Shown: positions 1 through 8,319 of the stretch, piece by piece
Position numbering within the stretch: the first letter of the stretch is position 1
Layout of the letters: each line of letters opens with the position of its first letter
Assembly: GCA_028282565.1 (NCBI GenBank)
Contig: JANQHS010000023.1
Span: 1 to 32,068 of the forward strand
Length of the DNA: 32,068 nucleotides
DNA from: Cytophagales bacterium
GTDB taxonomy: Bacteria > Bacteroidota > Bacteroidia > Cytophagales > CCMP332
Direction of reading: 5' to 3'
The notes under the pieces: generated by a model
Database searches by the model: none
What the model was told of the DNA's origin: nothing
What the model saw: the letters and a program-made list of their open reading frames with translations, nothing else
Position numbers and translations under genes: made by a program

Positions 1-1
1 T

Positions 2-1453
2 TGGACGGGAGGTTCGGCCAATTCATGGCTTTGGGCGGTATTTCCAGCGGGAGATCCCTTGGTTGGCAATGGGACTCCAACAGCGGTTCCCAATGTAACG
101 ATCACCGGACTTACACCGGAGTCAAATTATGAGTTTTATGTTCGCGAGGTTTGTCCGACGGGAGATACCTCGCTTTGGGCCGGTCCTTTTGCCTTCACAA
201 CACCGTTTTTATGTCCTCCTAATTCATATTGCTTCCTGACAGGGGGAGCGGTCGGAAGGGATGGGCCGACCCAGGCTCAATTGAATACGGTATATAGTGG
301 TACCAACTTGTCCGGAGCGGTTACATCCGTAAACGGTGTTCAACAATGGAATGTGCCGGCCAGCGGTCTTTATGAAATTGAGGTTTATGGTGCCGAGGGT
401 GGCGGATCGCCAACTCGTCCTGGTGGAAAAGGTGCGAGAATGCGAGGTGAGTTTAACCTCTTGGGAGGATCAGTCCTTCGGGTGATCGTTGGCCAATCGG
501 GCAATCTGAGTCCGACCGGTGCCGGAAACCGTGGAGGAGGCGGTGGTTCATTCGTTTGGGATACCGCGAGCGCAGCACAACCCCTTATTGTAGCCGGTGG
601 AGGCGGAGGTACGAATATTTCTGTCACCTCCGCACTTTCAGGACTTGATGCCGTGACAACTACCGGAGGAACATTCATGGCCAATGGTCTTGGAAACCCC
701 GGGGTGAATGGTAACGGAGCTTCCCCGGGAGGGGCGGGTTATCTGACAAGCTCCTCGAATGAAGATAGCGGGGGGCCTGCTTTGGCAGCCTTGCTTGGTG
801 GCGTTGGTGGGGATGGATATACCGCAGCTACCCATTTCGGTGGATTTGGTGGCGGTGGCGGTGGTGGCGGAAGCCCGAGTACCACCTTCGGAAGTGGTGG
901 TGGCGGAGGATACTCCGGTGGCGCCGGTCAGGGAAGCCCTGGTTCTGTTGGTGGTGGTGGCGGAGGTTCCTTCAATGCCGGGATCAATCAAAGCAATTCA
1001 CCAGGCGTAAGGTCAAATGATGGTGTGGTCATTATCAAGATATTGTCTTCCGGGGCGACAAATGATATTGCTGCTATCAGCATTGATTCCCCGACTGTTT
1101 ATTGTCCCGGTCCTCAAAATGTCGTAGCAACCATTGCTAATTTTGGGTCGAACCAGGTTACTTCAGCAACCGTAAACTGGTCTGTTGACGGTGCAATACA
1201 GACTCCGGCGAGTTTTACGGGTTTATTGGATACGGTCGGCGGTGCAAATCCTTCCTTGTTGCAGGTGAACTTGGGTTCATTCAATTTTTCCACTAACAAT
1301 CCCTACGATATTGCGGTATGGACAAGTATGCCCAATGGGGCTGTTGATACTGTTCCATCGAATGATTCTACATTCAGGACGGTTCAGTCAAGTCTTCCTC
1401 CGCCATCCAACCTGATGCTTGGAGCTTTGACAGCTACTTCTGCCCAGGTCTCA
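2..1453 (+). repeat. Protein-coding tandem repeat, unit 1
   Basis: This 484-codon unit runs from the W of the fibronectin-III motif (W-x-GG-x-x-NSWLW) to the residue before the same motif in the next unit. Its glycine-rich module (about 380-1010) is the most diverged of the three. It also lacks two cysteines that units 2 and 3 both have. Confidence 0.85.
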
Positions 1454-4400
1454 TGGTCGGGTGGATCAAATAACAGTTGGCTTTGGGTTGTTGTTCCTGC
1501 CAGCACTCCGATCGTAGGCAACGGAACTCCAAGTGCAACTCCAAACGTAACGGTCACAGGCCTGACTTCGGAGACTGCTTATGACTTTTATGTGAGGGAG
1601 GTTTGTCCCACGGGGGATACCTCTGCATGGTCAGGCCCATTGTTCTTTTTAACACCCTTTCAATGCCCGCCCAATGCCTATTGCTTTCTCCCTTGCGGTG
1701 CAACTGGTCAATTTGGGCCGACCCAGACGGATTGTAACACAACTTATTCGGGTACCAACCTGGCCGGCAACGTTACGGTTACCGGAGGAATCCAAAATTG
1801 GAATGTTCCCTCCGGCGGACTCTATACCATCGAAGTATTCGGTGCACAGGGTTTTGGAACATTTGGAGGGCGTGGAGCTAAAATGAGTGGCGAATTCGTC
1901 TTTAATACAGCGGATCCTCTAAAAATTCTTGTTGGACAAAAAGGAGCTCCACCTGTAGGTGCAGGGACCAACCAATTCGGAGGAGGAGGTGGAACTTTTG
2001 TCACGGACAACCTGGATAATCCCTACATTATTGCCGGAGGTGGCGGTGGATCTTGGGCGCCAACGCACACCGCGATAACCGATGCGCCAATCACGACCAC
2101 TGGTAATACCGGTGGCGGAGCAGGGTCTACTGGTGGGGCAGGTGGAACAGGAGGACTTGGTGGTGGAACCAGCGTCAGTGGGGACGGCGGAGGTGGATTG
2201 CTTGGAGATGGAGCTGGTGTAGCCGGTGGTCAGGCCTTTGTCAATGGTGGCAATGGAGGAATTACAACAACCAGCGGTGGTGAAGGTGGATTTGGCGGCG
2301 GTGGCGGTGCCAGCAGTTTTAATAACCGCAGGGGCGGCGGAGGTGGTGGCTACTCCGGAGGCGGTGGAGCCCATGGTGGAAGCACCGGATTCCCTGAAGG
2401 CGGAGGTGGTGGATCGTTCAACTCCGGTTCCAACCAGTCGAACATGGCTGGTGTGAGGTTCAATGATGGAGTGGTGATCATAACCCCGCTTTCGAGTGGT
2501 GTTCCGAATGATGTTGGGGCAATTTCAATTGATTCACCCACCGTCTATTGTCCGGGTATTCAAAATGTAGTGACTACCATAAATAATTTTGGTTCGAATC
2601 AGGTGACCTCCGCTACAGTCAACTGGAGCGTGGATGGAGCGATTCAAACCCCGGTATCCTTTACAGGAACACTGGATACTATAGGAGGATCTGGACTAAC
2701 CACCGCCCAGGTGACCCTTGGAGCCTTCAACTTTTCCACGAACAATCCTTATGCACTCAAGGTTTGGACCAGTCTCCCTAATGGCGTTGCAGACACGGTA
2801 AATATTAACGATACGTCAGAAACTATAGCGCAGTCCAGTTTACCTCCTCCAACCGCGTTGACGTTGGGGCCAATGACCGGTACTTCGGCGGAGTTCTCAT
2901 GGGCAGGAGGGGCGAACAATAGCTGGTTATGGGTTGTGGTACCACAGGGAACCCCGATAACGGGAATCGGGACCGCAAGTTCGGTGCCGATGGTTACAGT
3001 CACAGGATTGACATCTGAGACGGCCTATGATTTTTATGTACGGGAAGTCTGTCCTACGGGAGATACTTCACAATGGGCAGGGCCTTTATTCTTCATTACC
3101 CCATTTGAGTGTCCTCCAAATTCATTCTGCTTTCTCCCATGTGGGGCCAGCGGTAGTTCAGGTCCTACCCAATTGGATTGTAATGCTGCTTATGCTGGAA
3201 CTCCCTTGGCTGGAAATGTTACTGTGATCGGCGGAATTCAAAACTGGAATTTCCCTTCCGGTGGAGTTTATACCATTGAGGTCTTCGGTGCCCAAGGCTT
3301 TGGTGCCTTTGGTGGAAGAGGGGCTAAGATGAGTGGAGAGTTCACATTTGGTACTGGTGATCCACTGAAGATCCTTGTCGGACAAAGAGGTGCACCTCCG
3401 GTAGGGTCAGGAACAAACCAATTTGGCGGTGGCGGAGGTACGTTTGTTACAGACCTCTCGAATAGTCCTTACATCATCGCCGGTGGAGGTGGCGGCTCCT
3501 GGGCTACAACCTTTACAGCCGTTACCGATGCTGTGGTAAGCGGCACAGGAAATGTTGGTGCAGGAGCGGGAAGTACCGGCGGAGCCGGTGGAACCGCCGG
3601 GCTTGGTGGTGGCACTAGCAGTCAGGCTGATGGTGGAGGCGGATTATTAGGAGATGGTGGCGGAACAACCGGAGGGTTGGCATATATCAATGGCGGCTTG
3701 GGTGGTGTTGCTGCGACGAGCGGCGGTGAAGGAGGATTCGGCGGCGGCGGCGGCGCGAGCAGCTTCAACAACCGGAGAGCAGGCGGCGGCGGCGGATACT
3801 CCGGCGGCGGCGGATCGCATGGAGGAACTACAGGTTTCCCGGAAGGTGGAGGAGGTGCATCCTTTAATTCCGGAATAAACCAGGATAATGTAGGTGGTGT
3901 CAGGTTCAATGATGGTGTGGTGATCATCACGCCGGTGGCTAGCGGAATCGCCAATGATGTAGGCGTTGTTTCCGTCGATGTTCCTATTGATCCATGTGAA
4001 GGCGTGCTGGATGTTCCTGTGAGTATTCTCAATTTCGGAACTACCCAAGTGAATTCCCTGACCATTAATTGGGAGGTGAATGGTATTCCGCAAACTGCAG
4101 TTCCTTATACCTCTCTTCTGGATACTTTTGGCGGAGCGGGTACTTCTTCTGCTCAGGTGGTGTTGGGCACTTTCAATTTTGTGGCAGGAACACCTGTGAA
4201 TATCAGAGCCTGGACCTCAAATCCGAATGGTGGAGCCGATGGACTTCCATCTAACGATAGCAGTGAAAAGGTGATCAACGCCCTGAACCAGCCGGTGATC
4301 AACTCAACTATGGGTGATGAGGTTTGTGAGGTAGGAGACCTGACCTTGACGGTTAGCGGATCAGCCGGCACCATGGCTTGGTATGACGATCCTACCCTGT

Positions 4401-5029
4401 TGAATCAGGTGGGCACAGGAAATAGTCTGACCATAATTGGTGCAACCAGTAGTCAAACACGCTATGTGCGGGGTGAAAATCCCAACGGCTGCAATACCCT
4501 GCCGGAAACGGTATTTGGAAAAGTCAGTCAGACTCCGGTTTCGGACTTTACTTTCGTCATCAATGGCGCTACAGTTGACTTCACTGAGAATATTACCGGC
4601 GCATTTGATAGCGTGTTATGGAATTTTGGAGACTTTACAAGCAGCACCCAGGTCAACCCCTCCCATACTTATGCCACTACGGGGACAAGGTTGGTCACCC
4701 TTACGGTCTGGGATGGTACCTGTGTGGATGACTCAAGTCATGTACTCTTTGTCAACGTGGGATTGAACGATAGTCAGTTGGCAAGGGATATCCGGCTTTA
4801 TCCGAATCCGAGCTCCGGACAGTTCACCATTGAACTGCCTACCCTGGATAAGGATATGCGTTTTGAGATCCTCGATCTGAAAGGAGTGTTGTTGTTTGAA
4901 GAAGAGGTTGGTTCTGTATCTGATCATTTGAGCAAGGACTTTGATCTGCAGGGATTACCAGTTGGAAATTATGTATTGAAGGTGTACCGGGGTGATGAGT
5001 TCTCCTATCACCGTTTCACAATAAAATAG
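2..5029 (+). CDS. Giant modular T9SS-exported surface protein, 5'-truncated by the window
   Basis: The reading frame is already open at position 2 with repeat sequence, so the true start and signal peptide lie upstream; the internal ATG at 59 is not the start. About 1675 residues are visible. They form three tandem units of about 480 residues, each with a fibronectin-III-like segment, a short Cys-containing segment (CPPNxxCFL), a very glycine-rich module and a CARDB-like beta domain ending near NDSS. After unit 3 come an Ig-like segment (about 4290-4530), a PKD domain (about 4535-4760, WNFGDF and SHTY motifs) and a C-terminal T9SS type A sorting domain (YPNPSSGQF motif near 4800). It is probably secreted across the outer membrane and anchored at the cell surface. 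An adhesin or matrix role is inference; no catalytic motif is visible. A strong terminator follows immediately. Confidence 0.9.
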   Translation, partial: WTGGSANSWLWAVFPAGDPLVGNGTPTAVPNVTITGLTPESNYEFYVREVCPTGDTSLWAGPFAFTTPFLCPPNSYCFLTGGAVGRDGPTQAQLNTVYSGTNLSGAVTSVNGVQQWNVPASGLYEIEVYGAEGGGSPTRPGGKGARMRGEFNLLGGSVLRVIVGQSGNLSPTGAGNRGGGGGSFVWDTASAAQPLIVAGGGGGTNISVTSALSGLDAVTTTGGTFMANGLGNPGVNGNGASPGGAGYLTSSSNEDSGGPALAALLGGVGGDGYTAATHFGGFGGGGGGGGSPSTTFGSGGGGGYSGGAGQGSPGSVGGGGGGSFNAGINQSNSPGVRSNDGVVIIKILSSGATNDIAAISIDSPTVYCPGPQNVVATIANFGSNQVTSATVNWSVDGAIQTPASFTGLLDTVGGANPSLLQVNLGSFNFSTNNPYDIAVWTSMPNGAVDTVPSNDSTFRTVQSSLPPPSNLMLGALTATSAQVSWSGGSNNSWLWVVVPASTPIVGNGTPSATPNVTVTGLTSETAYDFYVREVCPTGDTSAWSGPLFFLTPFQCPPNAYCFLPCGATGQFGPTQTDCNTTYSGTNLAGNVTVTGGIQNWNVPSGGLYTIEVFGAQGFGTFGGRGAKMSGEFVFNTADPLKILVGQKGAPPVGAGTNQFGGGGGTFVTDNLDNPYIIAGGGGGSWAPTHTAITDAPITTTGNTGGGAGSTGGAGGTGGLGGGTSVSGDGGGGLLGDGAGVAGGQAFVNGGNGGITTTSGGEGGFGGGGGASSFNNRRGGGGGGYSGGGGAHGGSTGFPEGGGGGSFNSGSNQSNMAGVRFNDGVVIITPLSSGVPNDVGAISIDSPTVYCPGIQNVVTTINNFGSNQVTSATVNWSVDGAIQTPVSFTGTLDTIGGSGLTTAQVTLGAFNFSTNNPYALKVWTSLPNGVADTVNINDTSETIAQSSLPPPTALTLGPMTGTSAEFSWAGGANNSWLWVVVPQGTPITGIGTASSVPMVTVTGLTSETAYDFYVREVCPTGDTSQWAGPLFFITPFECPPNSFCFLPCGASGSSGPTQLDCNAAYAGTPLAGNVTVIGGIQNWNFPSGGVYTIEVFGAQGFGAFGGRGAKMSGEFTFGTGDPLKILVGQRGAPPVGSGTNQFGGGGGTFVTDLSNSPYIIAGGGGGSWATTFTAVTDAVVSGTGNVGAGAGSTGGAGGTAGLGGGTSSQADGGGGLLGDGGGTTGGLAYINGGLGGVAATSGGEGGFGGGGGASSFNNRRAGGGGGYSGGGGSHGGTTGFPEGGGGASFNSGINQDNVGGVRFNDGVVIITPVASGIANDVGVVSVDVPIDPCEGVLDVPVSILNFGTTQVNSLTINWEVNGIPQTAVPYTSLLDTFGGAGTSSAQVVLGTFNFVAGTPVNIRAWTSNPNGGADGLPSNDSSEKVINALNQPVINSTMGDEVCEVGDLTLTVSGSAGTMAWYDDPTLLNQVGTGNSLTIIGATSSQTRYVRGENPNGCNTLPETVFGKVSQTPVSDFTFVINGATVDFTENITGAFDSVLWNFGDFTSSTQVNPSHTYATTGTRLVTLTVWDGTCVDDSSHVLFVNVGLNDSQLARDIRLYPNPSSGQFTIELPTLDKDMRFEILDLKGVLLFEEEVGSVSDHLSKDFDLQGLPVGNYVLKVYRGDEFSYHRFTIK
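1454..2899 (+). repeat. Protein-coding tandem repeat, unit 2
   Basis: This 482-codon unit starts at the WSGGSNNSWLW motif. Its glycine-rich module (about 1790-2450) closely matches unit 3 in protein sequence, including GGRGAKMSGEF, ILVGQ and IIAGGGGGSW. Synonymous codon choice between units differs extensively. Confidence 0.85.
2900..4280 (+). repeat. Protein-coding tandem repeat, unit 3 (last copy)
   Basis: This unit starts at the WAGGANNSWLW motif and ends near the NDSSEK motif of its CARDB-like domain. The glycine-rich module (about 3240-3890) includes a locally GC-rich run of GGC codons near 3735-3820. The protein then changes to Ig-like, PKD and sorting domains. The end of the unit is approximate. 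Confidence 0.8.
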
Positions 5030-5044
5030 CAGGTGAATGATAAG

Positions 5045-5091
5045 ACCTCCCCGCCGATCTTGGTGATAATCGAGATCTGGGGAGGTTTTTT
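5045..5091 (+). terminator. Rho-independent terminator after the surface protein gene
   Basis: ACCTCCCC (5045-5052) pairs perfectly with GGGGAGGT (5079-5086). The stem continues inward as GATCT (5056-5060) with AGATC (5073-5077), and a run of six T residues (5086-5091) ends the structure. It lies 15 bases after the stop codon. Confidence 0.9.
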
Positions 5092-5137
5092 AATTGTGTT
5101 AAAACTAACCTCGATCAAACAATACTTGATTTCTTGA

Positions 5138-5644
5138 ATGAGGGGAACGGTGCGCTCTGGAAATATCAAAACCCGGATCGGGATTGGCCTTGTGGTGGCC
5201 GGGTTTCTGCTTCCTCTTTTGGGACTGATCGTTCCATTCCTCGGCTTCTCTTCAGGAGTTTCTGCCACGTTGATCGGTTTCTTCATGATCGGCGGACCCG
5301 AGATCTTCATCATTTTGGGAGGAGCCCTGGCCGGAAAGGAAGGGGTGTTGCTGGTCAAGAACAGGGCAAAGCGATTCCTCGGCCTACCGGAAGGAGAGTA
5401 TCCTGCTTCCAGGAGCCAGTACAATCTGGCCCTGTTCCTGATGGTCCTGTGGCTTGTGTCACTCACACTGCCATATTATGTTCCTTTCATAGGCCAATGG
5501 ATTGGAAGCCTGACGATCAAGTGGTACTATTTTGTGCTGGGGGACCTGGTGTTTGTAGTGGCTTTTCTGTTTCTGGGTGGGCATCAAATGATTATCAAGC
5601 TTGGTAAGCTCTTCACCTGGGAGCCATGGGAGTTACCGGAATGA
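5138..5644 (+). CDS. Small polytopic membrane protein of unknown function
   Basis: The 168-residue protein has four likely membrane helices: about residues 12-32, 40-62, 95-115 and 125-150. A short cytoplasmic-type loop (GKEGVLLVKNRAKR, about residues 66-80) follows helix 2, with a conserved-looking GGPE stretch before it. The pattern resembles small membrane proteins annotated as 'transporter suffix domain-containing', but this is from memory and tentative. The ATG at 5138 is chosen because the first helix follows within about ten residues; no clear ribosome-binding site is visible, as is usual in this phylum. The gene stands alone between a terminator and the multicopper oxidase pair. No catalytic or binding residues can be named. 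Confidence 0.75.
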   Translation: MRGTVRSGNIKTRIGIGLVVAGFLLPLLGLIVPFLGFSSGVSATLIGFFMIGGPEIFIILGGALAGKEGVLLVKNRAKRFLGLPEGEYPASRSQYNLALFLMVLWLVSLTLPYYVPFIGQWIGSLTIKWYYFVLGDLVFVVAFLFLGGHQMIIKLGKLFTWEPWELPE

Positions 5645-5749
5645 GATGAATGGACTATGGTCCCAGAATAAACGATATCCATGGGTTTTTCTGTTTCTCT
5701 GGGGCTGAGCTCTGCGAATGCCATGAGCTAACATTGGGCGAAGAAGCCC

Positions 5750-5780
5750 TTTCCGAATAGCTCTATAGGACTTATTTTTG
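5750..5780 (+). promoter_or_regulatory. Putative Bacteroidota-type promoter for the multicopper oxidase pair
   Basis: TATTTTTG (5773-5780) fits the -7 consensus TAnnTTTG. It is preceded after exactly 19 bases by TTTC (5750-5753), a three-of-four match to the -33 TTTG. The -7 element ends only four bases before the GTG start at 5785, so the transcript would be leaderless or nearly so. By chance such octamers occur about 16 times in a window this size, so position rather than sequence is the main support. Confidence 0.5.
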
Positions 5781-5784
5781 CGAG

Positions 5785-6642
5785 GTGATTCGCCTCCTGC
5801 CTTTTCTTGTTTTGTTTTTTTCTGCTTTTCTCGCAAAGGGAGACTTGATCGTTGATTCGCTCTTTGTCAATTCGGGAATGGTTCAAATGGAGTTCGGAGG
5901 CCCAATGTTTCCTTACATATCTCCAAATCAGTCGACGACCTTTGAAAAAGAGGCGGCCAGGTATAGAATATTGCCTGGAGATACCCTGAGGCTCATGATC
6001 TTTAACAATGATAACAAAAGCCACAGCTTTACGATCCGGGGCGGCGGTCAAAGCTCTCCGGTGATTCCTGCGGGTAATAGCGCAAGCTGGGATGTTCATT
6101 TTTCCAATCCAGGGATTTATCAGTTTGCTGATGAGAGCGATCATAATGATGTTCTCGGACTTTCGGGAATGATCATCGTCTGGCGGGGTCTTGACCATGA
6201 GTTCTATTGGTCTCTGAGGGAGCACCAAAGTGACCTCAATGCCAATATCCTGGCCGGGCAGCCTTTTGATCCGGATGACTTTGCTCCGGATTATTTCACT
6301 GTCAATGAAAAAAGCCATCCTGAAGTTCAAAATGATTCGGCAGCAGTGATCTCTGGAAAGGTGGGAGACAGCATTTACATTTTCCTTTCAAATCAGGGAT
6401 TGATGGACCATTCAATCCATTTCCATGGTTACCACATCCAGTTGGTTTATTCATCTATCAATAACTGGCAATTGGACTGGATCAAGGATAGTTTGCCGAT
6501 CAAGGCCCAGGAATCGCAGATATACCTGCTTGTACCGCATCAGGAGGGTACTTTTCCTGTTCATGATCATAATCTTGTAGCAACGACCATTGGCGGAAAT
6601 GCCCCGGGGGGAATGCTGGTTCTCTTTACCATAGATCCATGA
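5785..6642 (+). CDS. Multicopper-oxidase-like protein, subunit with HxHG and HDH sites
   Basis: The 285-residue exported protein begins with a hydrophobic signal peptide (about residues 1-19). The GTG at 5785 is the only possible start, because an in-frame stop lies at 5758 and no other start codon intervenes. Two cupredoxin folds follow. The first (about 40-150) keeps few ligand-like residues. The second (about 185-285) has HSIHFHGYH (H209, H212, H214, H217) and HDH (H260-H262). HDH matches the domain-1 copper motif of two-domain laccases such as Streptomyces SLAC, from family knowledge. There is no HCH motif and thus no type 1 copper cysteine, so alone it should not be an oxidase. The stop codon overlaps the next start (ATGA, 6639-6642), which carries the missing ligands. 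There is no T9SS sorting domain; location is probably periplasmic or in complex with its partner. Confidence 0.85.
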   Translation: MIRLLPFLVLFFSAFLAKGDLIVDSLFVNSGMVQMEFGGPMFPYISPNQSTTFEKEAARYRILPGDTLRLMIFNNDNKSHSFTIRGGGQSSPVIPAGNSASWDVHFSNPGIYQFADESDHNDVLGLSGMIIVWRGLDHEFYWSLREHQSDLNANILAGQPFDPDDFAPDYFTVNEKSHPEVQNDSAAVISGKVGDSIYIFLSNQGLMDHSIHFHGYHIQLVYSSINNWQLDWIKDSLPIKAQESQIYLLVPHQEGTFPVHDHNLVATTIGGNAPGGMLVLFTIDP

Positions 6643-7835
6643 GGAAGCTGTTGTTGATATCCTCCTTCTGTATGGTTTTCGGCTCTGTGTCAGCGCAGGT
6701 CAAGCGTGAGTACACCTTTGATTCGTTCATGGATGGTATTTCTTTGCTGCACACAGGAGACAGCATGAACATCTGGGGTTTTCAGCGACTCCGCCCGGAT
6801 ACTTCTTTGAAATTACTGCCCTCACCAACTATCTATTGTGAACTCGGTGATACGGTGGAGATCACAGTGATCAATACCTCCTTTGAAGGGCATACTATTC
6901 ATCTTCACGGACTTGACGTAGACCAGGCCAATGACGGAGTCCCATCGACTTCCTTCTTCATTCAACCAGGCCAAACAGGTAGGTATTCCTTTATCGCGAC
7001 ACATACGGGGAATTACCTCTACCATTGCCATGTTACCTCGGTCATGCATGTTCAATTGGGGATGTATGGTATGTTGGTGGTGGCAGGGCCCGGGGGTCAG
7101 AAAGAGATGTACCCCGGAGGACCGAAATATGTCAAGGAATATGCCTGGCTTGGTGCTGAGATCGACAAGTCCTGGCATGATGATTATACCAGCATCGGGA
7201 GTTTTACTAACTTTTTTCCAGATTATTTTCATGTTTCCGGGAAGTCCAAACAGCAGATCTGGGAGGACTCTGCGATCTCGATCTACGACGCGCGCATCAA
7301 TGAGCCGATCTTGATCAGGGCATTTAATATTGGCTTTGGGATCCAGGAGTACATCTTTCCTTCCTCATTGACCGTAAAGGCAATTATGTCCGATGGGAGG
7401 GTTTTACCCTCGCAGGTACAGCTCCACACATTGAGATTGTACCCCGGGGAACGCTATGGTCTGATGATGTGGCCCGGCAGCTTTACTCAGGACAGCATCA
7501 CGGTTAATTTTAGGAATATGTTAAGGGATCAACTCTGGGCGACCGATAAGATCCCAATCGAAGTGAATGGTGTTTATGGGATTGAAAAGGAACTAGAGGA
7601 GGAAATCCTGAGTGTATTCCCAAATCCGGGTTCGGGTAAGCTGAATATCCGGACGCAAACCGAGATCCTGGCAATTGAGCTTTATGATGTCCATGGGCAT
7701 CTTGTGTGGACGGGTCACTCCCTTAATGCCGGGGATCATGCAATCACATTGATGGTATCCGATGGAATCTATGTTTTGAAATGCGAGATAGATGGGGGAG
7801 CGGTCACCAAAAGAATTATGGTTCTTTCTGAGTAA
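6639..7835 (+). CDS. Multicopper-oxidase-like protein with type 1 copper motif and T9SS sorting domain
   Basis: The 398-residue protein has a signal peptide (about 1-19, ending near VSAQ). Its first cupredoxin domain (about 60-155) carries HTIHLHG (H85, H88, H90) and HCHVTSVMHVQLGM (H129, C130, H131, H137, M142). These match the HxxHxH and HCH-H-M motifs that supply type 1 copper and half of the trinuclear cluster in multicopper oxidases. The spacing between C130 and H137 is two residues longer than in usual laccases. A second beta domain (about 215-310) has no copper motif. The C-terminus (about 325-398, with FPNPGSGKLNI) is a T9SS type A sorting domain, so this subunit is probably surface-displayed. 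It overlaps the preceding gene by four bases and is likely translationally coupled. Substrate is unknown; metal or phenol oxidation would be guesses. Confidence 0.88.
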   Translation: MRKLLLISSFCMVFGSVSAQVKREYTFDSFMDGISLLHTGDSMNIWGFQRLRPDTSLKLLPSPTIYCELGDTVEITVINTSFEGHTIHLHGLDVDQANDGVPSTSFFIQPGQTGRYSFIATHTGNYLYHCHVTSVMHVQLGMYGMLVVAGPGGQKEMYPGGPKYVKEYAWLGAEIDKSWHDDYTSIGSFTNFFPDYFHVSGKSKQQIWEDSAISIYDARINEPILIRAFNIGFGIQEYIFPSSLTVKAIMSDGRVLPSQVQLHTLRLYPGERYGLMMWPGSFTQDSITVNFRNMLRDQLWATDKIPIEVNGVYGIEKELEEEILSVFPNPGSGKLNIRTQTEILAIELYDVHGHLVWTGHSLNAGDHAITLMVSDGIYVLKCEIDGGAVTKRIMVLSE

Positions 7836-7963
7836 CCACCTGGTAAGGCCCTGTCTGGTTCCAGTGATTCCGCTACGCTCATGCCCTGGGTCCGTACACC
7901 TAATACGGAATTCTTAATTCCTCTTCCCCTTTGTATTTTGGTGCTGATAAAATCTATTAGACT

Positions 7964-8263
7964 ATGAAGATCATTCTTACGATTGTGCTCAGCGCCTTAA
8001 CCACTTCTCTTTTTGCCGGAAACAAACATTGTCTGTTATCGGCGAATTTCTACGTTGATGACGTAAAGACCCTTGAGATCGACTGTCCTCAGGATCAGGC
8101 TACGGAAGATGCTTTCCATGCCAGGGATTTCGCTACCCTGGCTGAAGCATTGGATTTTGTTTCTGATCAGGGATATGAGATTCAGGTGATTGCGCCACAT
8201 AATATCTCCCATGCAGTACATAAGTTTATCATGGGCTATTCAGTGGTATTCAAAAAAGAGTAA
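7964..8263 (+). CDS. Small exported protein of unknown function
   Basis: The 99-residue protein has a short signal peptide (about residues 1-18, cleavage likely after SLFA). The mature part is about 80 residues with two cysteines (in KHCLL and EIDCPQ), compatible with one disulfide. The middle is acidic (DQATEDAFHARDFATLAEALDF) and may form a helix; the end, GYSVVFKKE, looks like a beta strand. I do not recognise the family. It lies 128 bases after the multicopper oxidase pair and is followed by its own terminator, so it may be separately transcribed. Confidence 0.7.
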   Translation: MKIILTIVLSALTTSLFAGNKHCLLSANFYVDDVKTLEIDCPQDQATEDAFHARDFATLAEALDFVSDQGYEIQVIAPHNISHAVHKFIMGYSVVFKKE

Positions 8264-8270
8264 AAGGCCT

Positions 8271-8303
8271 AAGCCCGTTCACTTGAAGTGGCGGGCTTTT
8301 TCT
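8271..8303 (+). terminator. Rho-independent terminator after the small exported protein
   Basis: AGCCCG (8272-8277) pairs with CGGGCT (8292-8297). An inner stem, CACT/AGTG (8280-8283 with 8287-8290), closes a short loop, and a T-run follows to 8301. It lies between convergent genes. On the minus strand the trailing T-run is poorer, so it probably serves mainly the plus-strand gene. Confidence 0.8.
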
Positions 8304-8319
8304 TATTCTCTCGATCTGT

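Noticed and set aside
3727-3820. Short-period GGC/GGA repetition considered as a microsatellite or CRISPR-like repeat.
   Set aside because: It is in frame and encodes poly-glycine of the repeat module; there are no spaced identical repeats.
3622-4093. Long antisense open frames, proline- or alanine-rich, opposite the glycine-rich repeats (also at 385-684, 1919-2374 and 2350-2541).
   Set aside because: They arise because GGN codons read as CCN or GCN without stops on the other strand. Their composition mirrors the sense gene and no start context or domain supports them.
5736-5752. Hairpin GGGC-GAAGAA-GCCC followed by three T residues, considered as a terminator for the small membrane protein.
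   Set aside because: The stem is four base pairs and the T-run too short; it also overlaps the proposed -33 element of the next promoter.
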